Assembly: GCF_001949145.1 (NCBI RefSeq)
Contig: NW_019091369.1
Location: 502,856-566,855 of the forward strand
Direction: 5' to 3'
Length of the DNA stretch: 64,000 nt
Source: Acanthaster planci
Taxonomy: Eukaryota > Echinodermata > Asteroidea > Valvatida > Acanthasteridae
Of this stretch, positions 36,064-46,179 are shown piece after piece. The notes beneath the pieces were generated by a model. It saw only the letters and a program-made list of their open reading frames with translations, was not told the DNA's origin and did no database searches. The position numbers and the translations under genes were made by a program. Every line of letters begins with the position of its first letter. Positions within the stretch are counted from its first letter, which is position 1.

Positions 36064-39000
36064 GTAACTTCAATCTCTTTCTTAGATTATTTTACCGTTG
36101 AGCGATAAGGGTTTCGTTTTCCCGTTGCAAAATAGAAAATTGTGTCTCGTTCAGGTTTAAATTCAAATTTACACACTGTTCAGTGCTTTTATCATCTGCT
36201 GTATTTTCTCTATCCAAGTCGTACATTAATCAACTATTTTCACCGTCCTGATATTGTTTCCCTCAGCGTGATCCCAAGTTTCCTCAGAAATTCTCCAGTT
36301 CGTTGCATTCTGCAACCCTACACCCCTTTAGCTTTGCCACTGTTTGTCAGGCAAAAGAAGTAGTCGTACTTATATTCCAGTCCCACTAAAAGTTAATTTC
36401 ATGAAGCTGATCTCCTACAAGACAGACGGATTTCTTTCCGATACAGAGTCTGGTTTAAAAGCAGCCGAACAGACGATAAACTATAATTTCATCCACGATT
36501 ATGCTTCCATTCCGTTCCTGCCGTACTGCAGGGCTGTTAATCTATCTTCGGCTTCCTCCCATTTCGCAGTCTAATAGCAATCAATGTATCAGCCGTCTAT
36601 ATCGGTTACAGCGTGGAGAGGAAAACGTCGCAGAGCATGTTCCTGCGTCGTAGAGCACTACACCCGATAGCGTCTTTCTAAGACAAAGAAATACATAATA
36701 GAGGCCAGTTGAGAGTTCGAAGCCAAACAGAAAAATCCCTTCACCGTCTTTTGAGAAAATCTGCTTTTAAAAGACTCGAAACCAGTTAATATGGGGACTT
36801 TCCATTCCATCACTACTTGACAATTTTGATTCAAGGAGAATTTAAATTGTTCAGTAAAAGTTATAGGCCTACATTTCCCATACTTTTACAACATTGATGT
36901 CTAATGGCTTTCGCATCTAAATTCTTCAACCAGTTTCAAAACTATTCTGGAGTCATTTTTGCAGTATTCACTTCTTGGCCAGTAAAGACCAGATTTACTT
37001 CAAAAGAATTTGCAATTCCTAAGAACTTAACAAATAAAATCTGGATCCGGATTACAAAAAAAATGTTTTAAACCATCAGCACTTTAAAAAGTTTCAAGCG
37101 ATGCGTGGTAACAGGAAACACGTGTATTGCCTAATTGATTTGGCACTTTCTGTTGGCTGATTGCAAATATCAAGATTATCCGTGAGTGGAACTGAAGAGA
37201 TATCTTAACTCCCTCATAGACACAGAAATCTAAGACTTATCAAGAATTAGCACATTGCCAATATAATTGCAAGCTGAACGCCCATATCCACTGATCCGTG
37301 CGTTTACATAGGCCTATGTCACAAGTCAAGCATGCAGACTTACAGCGGGAATATTAACCGAAGACAAACGAGACACTGCTTCCAACTGCTTAAATTAAGA
37401 CTAAGGATGGGGCCGAACATGAATAGGCGCCTGAAAGGGAAATTGTTGCCAAGCAGGATCAAGCAACCCAGTCCTCTGTGCATAGTGACAAAGTCTGCAG
37501 AAGTCACCCCATAATTCTCTCGGAAGTTTGAGGTGTGAAACGCTAATTCTACGGCCGGAAACTTGATTCATGCACCCTGCGCAAACGTGACAGCACATCA
37601 TTCTATTTGGCTGTGGGTGTGTTCGAGTTTCTTATGGAGAAGGATGCGAGTGTTTTTCTCCGTTCGCGATTACCCTTGAACTTTCATGTCAGAGTGTCAT
37701 GAGTCAGACAGAATTCCAGGTTGTGCATATTTCAATCTAGCTAGCCGAATCTCCAAAGTCCGAGCGTGATGCAGCTTTGACAGAACTTTTACTTCAGTAA
37801 GTTCAGAGGCAAAGAGGCGAACCCAAGTTTCAATATCTGTGTGAATGGATTAATTGAAACATGCGCATTCGTGTACCAGAGGCAAAGAGCTCCCCATCGA
37901 TCGATTCCAGCGTATTTCACAAAAGCACAAACACTCATAAGAAGACGTACCAAGATCTTGTTGGGGAAGAAAATATTAACATCCCTGGATAGAAATATGT
38001 CGAGGTTTTTATTTTTGCTATAGGCAAATGATGCTCAAAGTGAACTTGTATACAACATAGCAGCCGCTATTTTAACCTCAAAGGCTCTGTAGTCATAAAA
38101 AGTTTTAGTGTCGACGTGCATGTGTTTGGCACATCACGTGCATACCACAAACACAAATTCACAGAATTATCAAACTCTGTGATACCCAATCACGACCTTC
38201 GTGATCAGGAATTCTGCCGTATTTTTTTTTTAATTGGAAAGCTGAATCTTTGGACACCTGTGTGATAGAATAAACGTTTCCCCGCCAAAGGTGAAAGACA
38301 CAGCCGATTAGCTCAAGTAGCTGTATCTGGACAGATCGTCAGTTATCGTCAGTCAGCACTTGGTTGTAACAGGTTCTATACGCAACACAAAAGGCTAGGT
38401 CCAGCTCCATCGCTCGTGAATCTTCCATCCAGTTATCGTTTACATTCTTTTCAAGTAGTCACGCGGGGGGGGGGGATTTTGATACATTTTCTATTTGATG
38501 AATTGGATCTTAGGTTGTGGATAAGTTTCACTCATTTCAAGGCCTATTCGTATAAATGCGTGATCCCTCATTCTCCCAGCAATTACGGCTTACGGGTCAT
38601 GACGGGACTGTGATGTGTTGTTACTTGACAACATACACAAAAAGTGCTATTCAACTCCAGTCGGGAAAAATGAATCATAATATTATAGGATTCTAGTGTC
38701 ACATATTTGGCATGTCTGCCAAGGCCATTGCTTGATGCTATCTGTTGACAGGATGGCCCACACATTAGATTTAAACACTCCCTTGTTTGTCAGTAGGGGG
38801 TCATTAATTTTATTTTGGCCAGCGGAAACTCTAGTGTCCAGCCAACCGCCGCGACCGACAAGGCACGCCTGCGGTTAGCTACATGTACAAACCCGACTTC
38901 CCCAGATGCTGACGAGGATTCCTTCCTCGTGACTTACCCCCAACAATAACAGTTCAATACCTTTAAACTCACGTCACACTAAAACTGCCTGATTTTTCAG

Positions 39001-39529
39001 CGAAAATGTTAATCATGCGAGGGCTTCGACACTTTTGGCTGTCGCAGTTCGCATTGTTTTTGTTTTTTACACTTACAGTACTTTGTTGGATAGAAACATC
39101 TTTTGTTAATCCCATCTTTCCGTTCTGTATACTCGTTAAACGCAAATTGTGCAAAAAACAGGAACATACATGTATATACGGTTGTTCACGTTCTTGTTTT
39201 AGATTTCATGGTTTCCTTCATAACAGTGTTTCGTAATCTTGGTTATTGTATCGCCTTTGATCATAGCTCTCACGGAAATCGTGATTTCTTCCATTTCAAA
39301 TGAGGCAAAATGCCAGACGACAAATAATCAGAGAGAGAAAGTTGCATTTACCTGTTCCAAAATCTATCTCTTCAGTCTCAGTGAAATTACCACGCGTTAT
39401 TTAATAGCAGAATTGTAAATAGATAAGCAATTCCTAAATAAAAGAAGGACTCTGCATCCTTGTCATCATACAATATTCATTTATTATTTATTATATTGTG
39501 TCCTGGAAAATGTTTGCCGAAAAGCATTA

Positions 39530-39790
39530 ATCATGACTGTCTGACAGTGGGTACCCGGGCACCTGTGAACGCTGAGTACAACGCAGACGAGAAGGCTCAC
39601 TGGATGACTTAATCCTCCTAGTCTCCCCTGCCGTCCCAGCGCGCGCCAAGCTGGCCTGTCTTTTATCCCCCTGTCTGGTCCAATTCATCATTACCGTAAA
39701 CAATGTCATTTGACGGGTGCGTATAATTGCGCTTTGTCGCTGAGGAGTAATCCCTGTAATTACTATTGTCACTGGACACGGAAAGGGGCG
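39530..39790. promoter_or_regulatory. GC-rich intronic island with TAATCC sites, candidate enhancer
   Basis: Within the gene 2 intron this block changes to high G+C (CCGGGCACC, CAGCGCGCGCCAAGC) and carries two TAATCC sites (39610-39615 and 39748-39753), the core bound by K50 homeodomains such as Otx, Pitx and Gsc. It also has GTAATTAC, TTTTATCC and CATTACCGTAAAC. No reading frame of interest. It parallels the island in the gene 1 intron. Confidence 0.36.
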
Positions 39791-40455
39791 GGAACATGGC
39801 TTGATGGTTTGGTTCGGAAGAGGTTTTGCTTCAGATTCGCTGAAAGGGAAGGGGGTGACAAGTAATATTGAAGGTGATGGTGTACATATTTATCATAATT
39901 AAACATATGTGGGATCGATAAACACCGATCCATCTTCTAAATGTTCCTTTAAATACGCTCTGTTGGTGGCACAAGTGATGCATTTATGCCAGATGAAACT
40001 TTAAAAAGCAATTGTATTTGAGGGCTGACCGAGGACTACACGAGGGGAACCTTCAAAAGTGTAACATATCAGATTCCTTTTTCACTCTGATTCCATGTGT
40101 TACGTATGGTATGAAGACTACAAAAGTTGACCCAGTTCACGTCCCCTTATTAGAATGAGATACCTAACTGGTTGCAATGGTCATTTCTTAAAAAGCTCAT
40201 TCTCATGTGACAATTCATAATGGGTTTTCATTCTCCATGACCTGATTCTGTTAATGCGCATGTACATATAGCCCCGGTTGATGTAATCACTTAACATTTA
40301 TACCTCACTATATACAAAAATCAACGTATAAACATGTACGCGGCGTAAAAGCTCCATGAAAATCAGCCGAGCGTGGAGGATTTCTGAGGAGTATTCAGAC
40401 GATCTGACGACCTACACCTGCAGTCGAAAAAAAAAACTGTTTCTGCGACACGTAT

Positions 40456-40623
40456 ATTAGCGCCAACTTCAGACTTTGGAACCAACATGGCTGTTCATTA
40501 TGTGTGCAGTACAGCATATGGCCATTGTAAGCTAATTGTCCGTGTGCACTGACTCATAATCCACCATTTTGGTTCCAACAATTGAGACACTCATGTCGCA
40601 ACTCGCTCTATGAAGAGCTCTGA
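40456..40623 (+). repeat. Dispersed repeat, copy 2 (about 170 bp)
   Basis: Second copy of the element at 18717-18885, in the same orientation, starting ATTAGCGCCAACTTCAGAC and ending ACACTCATGTCGCAACTC plus a short tail. It shows many substitutions relative to copy 1. It lies inside the gene 2 intron. No terminal inverted repeats or target duplications were found, so the class is unknown. Confidence 0.75.
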
Positions 40624-43553
40624 CAAAAACCCAACGAAGGGGCCATCAACCAAATAAAAGTGACAGCCACAACAAATGGAGATTGATTACAAAAGAAACA
40701 ATCATTTTTGAGCTAACACCGGACACTGTCATCACGTAGACCTTTTTCATGTACTTGTTTATAACTACGGAAGTAAATACAATAGAACCAACAGTGGAGT
40801 TTGAATGTTGGTCACGCATTTTTGAAGGGTGCCATGATAACTTGATGTTTTCCCCAGTCCCAACTGACCAGTGAAAAACACTCCGGCTCGAATGGCTAGC
40901 AGTCGTTGCCAAAATTTGTATTGCTCGAATTACCATCTGATTAGGTTGGGTAACAAAGGGACTGGCGTGTTAGGATCATTTGTTTTAGGGGACTGAGCGC
41001 CTTTTCCTCTACTGTTCACCTTTGTCCCAACTTCGTAAACAGACTCGTCACCGGCTTGAAAAATTCCTCCCAGATCATTTAAAGAAGAGACCCTACAAAT
41101 GTTTCTTTATGGCATAATAGCGACAGTCTGCTGTGCTTGGCCAATACCATAATCACCAAAATAAAATACAATGCAAAAAAGGAATCCGTCCGGTAATCTG
41201 TTTCATGGTCGTTGTGCTTCCATTTGTCTAAGGTGCACTCTGTCACGACCGCAAAAGTTTCTGTCATTCTTGTGTCACAGAAGAAAACACCAAATTGTCA
41301 ATGGCGACTGATTATTCCTCGTGCTTAAAACTTCCTCCTTCTGTGGTTGTTTTCGAGACCAAAAGCCCTCTGCCAGGATTCGTTTCCTTCGCTTCCGTGA
41401 TTAGTCCCCGTTGTTGCCAAAAGTGACGAATCGGATGACTTTTGTGGTGCTGTGTTTTTTTTTCAATAGGTGCCGTGCATCTATTACCCCACATTTCAAT
41501 GATAATTTTGGGGATATGCGAAGTCTGTAGGAGTTATTTGAATACTGTCATATATCATCGCGGTTTTTTTTTTGTTGTTTTGTTCAGCTTGAGTTCAATC
41601 CGAGGTTTGGAGTGTTCAGTTAAGCGTGAATAGTTTGGGAAATGCGCCTGGAAATGGAATGAATAGCCGGTAACAAATCTCGCCAACAACAATGGCTGGG
41701 CATCATACTCGGTTGAAAACGACTCATTCGTTGCACAGTAGAGTGCAGGCAGATATTTTTACCTAAACTTTACTCGAAGTGAACAAAGACAGCGCTGAAA
41801 AAAAGGGGGAGCTTGTAACAAAGAAACGCATTTACTCATTGAAAGACATTCATTTACAATGTATGTACTCTAAAATACACCCAGTCACGGTTCGAATTTC
41901 GAGCAATGTTTGTTTACTGTTTGCCTTTTATTGAAGTTCACCTCACCCCTTCAATGCCGATGTTACTTAGGATTGGAGTGATACAACTAGAAATAATCAT
42001 CTGTATTACATGAAAAAGTTCGTCTTTCCCTTAAGTGATCCTACATCGAATGCATCTTAAACATTTCTGTCACTTTGTGGGGATATCTTACCGGTTAATA
42101 GTGCCCATCATTGCGGTTCGTTCTGACTCCCGTTATTTATTTTTCTCAGGCACAGGGCCCTTTACTCTGTGGGCTGACACAGCCGAGCAAAAATCTCTTT
42201 GAAGTGTTATTGTGGTGTATTCAGTGCATGGTTTGCAGCTTGCTTTAGAAACGGAATCGTGTCTTTTCTCGACATGTTTCGCAGAACAGTGGTCAAACAA
42301 ACCACTGAAAATCGCTTAAAGGGTACATGCACTTGTATAATCTTTAGTTGTATTTTTCTCAAACTGTGAAATGGGTTTTAGGAAAGTATACACGGGCCAA
42401 ATAGTTTGTTGAAATGTATACATGTACATGAATAAGACGGTAACTGCAAGACGTACAAATACCTACTCGTCAGAAGAACTCCCTGTCATATGTGGGCTGT
42501 TTGATATGAGTGCTCAAGAAAGAAGTCTTAAGCACACCGAGGCCACGCTTGTTAAGAAAAACTCATCACAATTATCGTGATAATGACATAATTATTCTTC
42601 TTGCGATGGGCATGCACCATTGCCGACTCCATGCTGGCCTACCGAGCTGTGGTGTCTGCAAACGGTCAGGTGATACGCCGACACGCGAGGTGCAAAACGT
42701 TCTGTAGTTTCAACGCACACGGCACTCGATGAGCGAAGTAGGGCCATTTAATCTGCTTGCATTCCGACAAAAGAATAATGGTGTGTGTCAATCACTTGGA
42801 CACAAAACGTTTCCCAATCATCTCGTATATGTGGAACTTCATATATACGCAGTAGCATTCAGATTTGATCAATCTGGATGCATGCAATGCACAATTTTCA
42901 CAGACGAATGAGTTGTTCACATCAAATCGGAAAATGAAGAAATTTTGGACATGCACCGCATGTATAAATTGAAGCACACATTGAGCAAGTTTCTCGGACC
43001 AAGAGAGCAAACATTAATATGGGAATGGTTTTCGTGACAGAAACCATTTAGTGGGTCCAAATGTCGACAGTTTTGCTACAAACACAAACTGATCTGCGTG
43101 CGTGTGCTGACGATTGACAGGGAAATTTCGTGTATGGTTGCGGCTTGTCGTCGCCAAGGGCTGGCATATAGTGTGGCTTTCGAGTTACACTGTTCCTCTG
43201 CAAAGTTGGCAGTCTGCCCGTTGTTGGTCAGCAAATCAATTTCTCCTCCCCCCCCAAAAAAAATACGGGTACATTTTATGCAACTTACCTGTTCATTCAG
43301 TGACAATGGCTAACATTTTAATCCATTTTTACACATTGTGTGTGCTGATCAGTCGTCATCACAATCTTTACAGAAATATTGAGTACATTGTATTGTCATT
43401 TATTTGATAGATGCAAAATGCCATTCTAAATCTTTAAATGTTAGAGAAAAATTGTCGGAAGAGGAAGACATGTATTCTTCGCACATTGCAGGTGGCATTG
43501 TAACGACATTACCTTTCCAGATTCATTATTTTGGGTTTTATTACTCTTTTCAG

Positions 43554-44005
43554 GTGGCGCTTCGTCTTGCAGTCTACTTGCCACTTTCACGACTACTCCC
43601 AGACGAACCAAGCGGCGGCCCTACTCCAAGTTTCAGATCTACGAATTGGAAAAGGAGTTCCAGGCAAACATGTACCTGACGCGCGACCGGCGCTCCAAAC
43701 TCTCCCATTCTCTCAACCTCTCCGAGCGGCAGATCAAAATCTGGTTTCAGAACAGGCGGATGAAACTCAAGAAGGTCTCGGAGAAGGCAAAGAAAGGGGC
43801 GGGCTCCGACCCCGCCAAAAAGAAGCCGTCTGCCGCTACACCAAGCCCGCATCATCACCAGCATCCACATCAGCAACAACAGCGCTCTGTGCAAGAGAGC
43901 CACGCTCACGGTCAACAGCCCACAATGAACGGCCTGCCGCACCATCACCATCAACACGCGGTGCACCCGGGCGCGATGGCACGCAGTAACGGACTGGACC
44001 GATGA
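43554..44005 (+). CDS. Hox11/13c: Gene 2 exon 2: homeodomain and His/Gln-rich tail of Hox11/13c-like protein
   Basis: Starting from the acceptor CAG at 43551-43553, the frame reads [15 protein letters not shown] and then the homeodomain (43601-43780) with W48, F49, Q50, N51 and R53 intact. It continues with a lysine-rich stretch, [16 protein letters not shown], that could act as a bipartite nuclear localisation signal together with the homeodomain. The tail is rich in His, Gln and Pro ([14 protein letters not shown] and [11 protein letters not shown]) and ends NGLDR with TGA at 44003-44005. Only 15 residues separate the split codon from the homeodomain, against 67 in gene 1, so the linker differs greatly between the two paralogues. 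Confidence 0.93.
43601..43780 (+). other. Hox11/13c: Homeobox of gene 2 (60 codons)
   Basis: The 60-residue domain runs from [10 protein letters not shown] to MKLKKVS with no gap relative to gene 1. Differences from gene 1 cluster in the arm and helix 1 (T3, S9, F11, I13, Y14, K18, Q21, A22) and in helix 2 (S32, K33, L34, S35, H36, N39). From S41 to K58 the two domains are identical. Q50 and N51 are retained, so the core site should be of TAAT/TTAT type. Confidence 0.95.
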
Positions 44006-45893
44006 GAGGTCTGACAATAGTCTGAACTCGCACCGTAAGTCTTGGCTCAGACAGGTTTTACTGTTCTCCAGTAACTTCAAACTCTCGAGGTGTACATATA
44101 TGATTCAGCGATGATGTTTTAGAGAAGTGTCGACGAGCCGTGGATATTGTAAATACTAATACATGTGTGGTATTATTCCTAAATTATCTGGACTTTGGCT
44201 TTGTAGAAAGAATAAGAGTAAATAGTTATTGTTCACCTTAAAGCTTTTCTAAGACAATGTCTTTCAAGCTAAGCATGGTATGAAGAACGTGTTTGCTTGT
44301 GAAACTGCAGGAAAAAATTATCTTGGCCCAACTTGTTTGATATAACACGGAATCCGAAAGGAGCAATACAGTCCAAAACACCATTTTGTTTTCCCGCCAA
44401 AATATCATTAAGTGTATCAACTTGAAACGTTTTCATTGTTTAAGGATTTTAACATTGTTTTTAAGCCTAATCCGTGAGACATATGTGTTTCATGTAGGGA
44501 GTTGTAATTGACCTTTGAGAAACCGGATTCAGATGTTGATTGACTTTCCTCTGCAAAGGGTGTAATTTTGTCAGTACACGTACTTAGATTGGAACACCTG
44601 TGCTGCAAAAAAGATAAATCCATCTTGTTTACAACTTCACAAACACAGACCGTTCTGGGTGACTGCAAATTATACGCTATAGATGCCATTCAACCAAGTC
44701 CCATAAAATCGCGACAAAAAGAAAAAAACAGGAATCAAGATAACGTGTAGACGACACGCGACTTCGTCAATACATTCTGAGGAATACGCAAAATGTATTT
44801 GAAAATGTGGTGTTGCTGAAGCAAGCATCATAGAACTCTTTTCCATGAATTCACGAGAAAACACGATAGCACATACATGGACATGTAAATTATCAGTTTG
44901 AAGCTATTCCCTATCACTGTCAATACAAACGATACCCTTAACTGGTATATTAATCACAGTTTAAAGTTCATATCGGCATTATTTTGTGTGTCTTAAGCAA
45001 TTAGTTCCAAGCCTAATGTACACGTATCCGCATTCTTAGTACCTCTTAGCCTCTTAAAAAGTAACGTCAAGAAAATATTTGAGCTAGGGCGTTTTTTCTC
45101 ACCAATTAACATCAGTACAAACCAGCCTTCAGGGTCACCTTACGGGAATTGTTTATGAGTGTGAAGATGCAGTCTGTTTATATATAATTATATGTAAATG
45201 TGTATGAATGTAAAGATACCTGGCATATATCACCAGGAGCAGCCAACCTTTCTCTCCACTGCTTCCTTTTAAGTTCCATTGTTCTTACGCAGTAAGTCAA
45301 TAACCATTCTCCCTACGGCATGGTATTCCCGCGAGCAAGATTTCTACACTCACGATGCTAAAAACGTTACAATTGCCATTCTTTCTTTGGTGGGAATACC
45401 ACTCGATAAGTTGCGGGCCTTTCAGTTCTGACTGCCTGATGTATTCCTGTTAGATGTCAAATTTAATTCTTTACTTGTTATGCCGTACAAAATTGATGAT
45501 GTTTTCGACTGTATAAACCGGAGTGTTTTTTATTTAATTTTAAATACTGCTACACTTTTAATCAACGATAAGAAGGTGACCTTTTGGCCTTTTTTCCCGT
45601 CTTGTCAGTCTATCTTGGGATATACTGTTCTTGCTTGCAAAGAAGATTTTATCTGGACCTTTTGGCAGGAAAAGTTCAATGGAACGCTAAATTCACGGAG
45701 GCATTTTGTCAACAACAGTAATAGTAATCACAGATGCTTTTCAGAAAGTAATCCAGAAAGGCTGACTGCGTATTCGGTCATAAATGTTCCCGCCCCGTGA
45801 TCAAAGGTACAAGGACGCCTGTGGAAAATAATGCATTTTCATTCCCAGGTTTTCTTTATTTTACATGCCTTAGAAGCAGAAAATCTCAGGTTT

Positions 45894-45913
45894 CTTTTTT
45901 TTTTTTTTTTTTG
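45894..45913. repeat. Poly-T tract
   Basis: An uninterrupted run of about 20 T lies some 85 bases before the MITE at 45999. It could be a microsatellite or the tail of an inserted element read on the minus strand. Confidence 0.6.
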
Positions 45914-45998
45914 ACCGTCTGTATAGTACTTCGCTGTTATTAGTTGATTTTAGCCTCAGCAAGTCAGGTCTAACGGGAATTGTCGGAAAAGACGAATA

Positions 45999-46179
45999 CA
46001 GTCGAATCTCGTTAATAAGAGCACTGATAATACAAGATTCTGCTTATAAGAAGGAAACTTTTAGGTCACAATCCTTTGTTATTCGTTGTTTTCATTCCTG
46101 ATCATACATGTACAAGGTTCCTGTTATAACAAGGTGATTCGCCAAGTCAGAAAGACCTGTTATTAATGAAGTTCGACTG
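45999..46179. mobile_element. MITE-like element 1 (181 bp, TA target site, CAGTCGA inverted ends)
   Basis: The ends are inverted repeats: CAGTCGAATCTCGTTAATAA on the left, and on the right the complement CAGTCGAACTTCATTAATAA, agreeing at 17 of 20 positions. TA flanks both ends (45997-45998 and 46180-46181). This is the structure of a Tc1/mariner-type non-autonomous element. There is no open frame, and the interior is AT-rich with short words such as CTTATAAGAAGG and GTTATAACAAGG. Confidence 0.75.

Larger units (their letters stand above)
36064..43553 (+). other. Gene 2 intron (7.5 kb, phase 1)
   Basis: Mostly AT-rich DNA with no credible coding frame. It contains two TAGGCCTA octamers (36864-36871, 37309-37316), a G11 run (38465-38475), a GC-rich candidate control island (39530-39790), the second copy of the dispersed repeat (40456-40623), and a C8 run (43248-43255). 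The acceptor is preceded by a good pyrimidine tract. Confidence 0.8.
35586..44005 (+). other. Hox11/13c: Gene 2: posterior Hox gene, Hox11/13c-like (two coding exons)
   Basis: Exon 1 (35586-36063) joins exon 2 (43554-44005) through donor ACAG/GTAACT and acceptor TTTTCAG/GTGG. The split codon G+GT gives Gly160, and the joined frame is 930 nt, or 309 residues. The homeodomain is at residues 176-235. The product is a nuclear posterior Hox transcription factor. The arm [20 protein letters not shown] with [12 protein letters not shown] differs from gene 1 and from Hox9/10, and resembles my recollection of ambulacrarian Hox11/13c; a tree is required to fix the letter. It is transcribed away from gene 1. 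The posterior Hox class is near certain. Confidence 0.85.

Noticed and set aside
43646-43648. Apparent start of a protein at MEKEF in gene 2 exon 2
   Set aside because: The codon is TTG, read as Leu16 of the homeodomain; the exon really begins at 43554 after the splice acceptor.
43574-44080. 168-codon minus-strand open frame opposite gene 2 exon 2
   Set aside because: Antisense shadow of the homeobox exon; the plus-strand frame encodes a canonical homeodomain.
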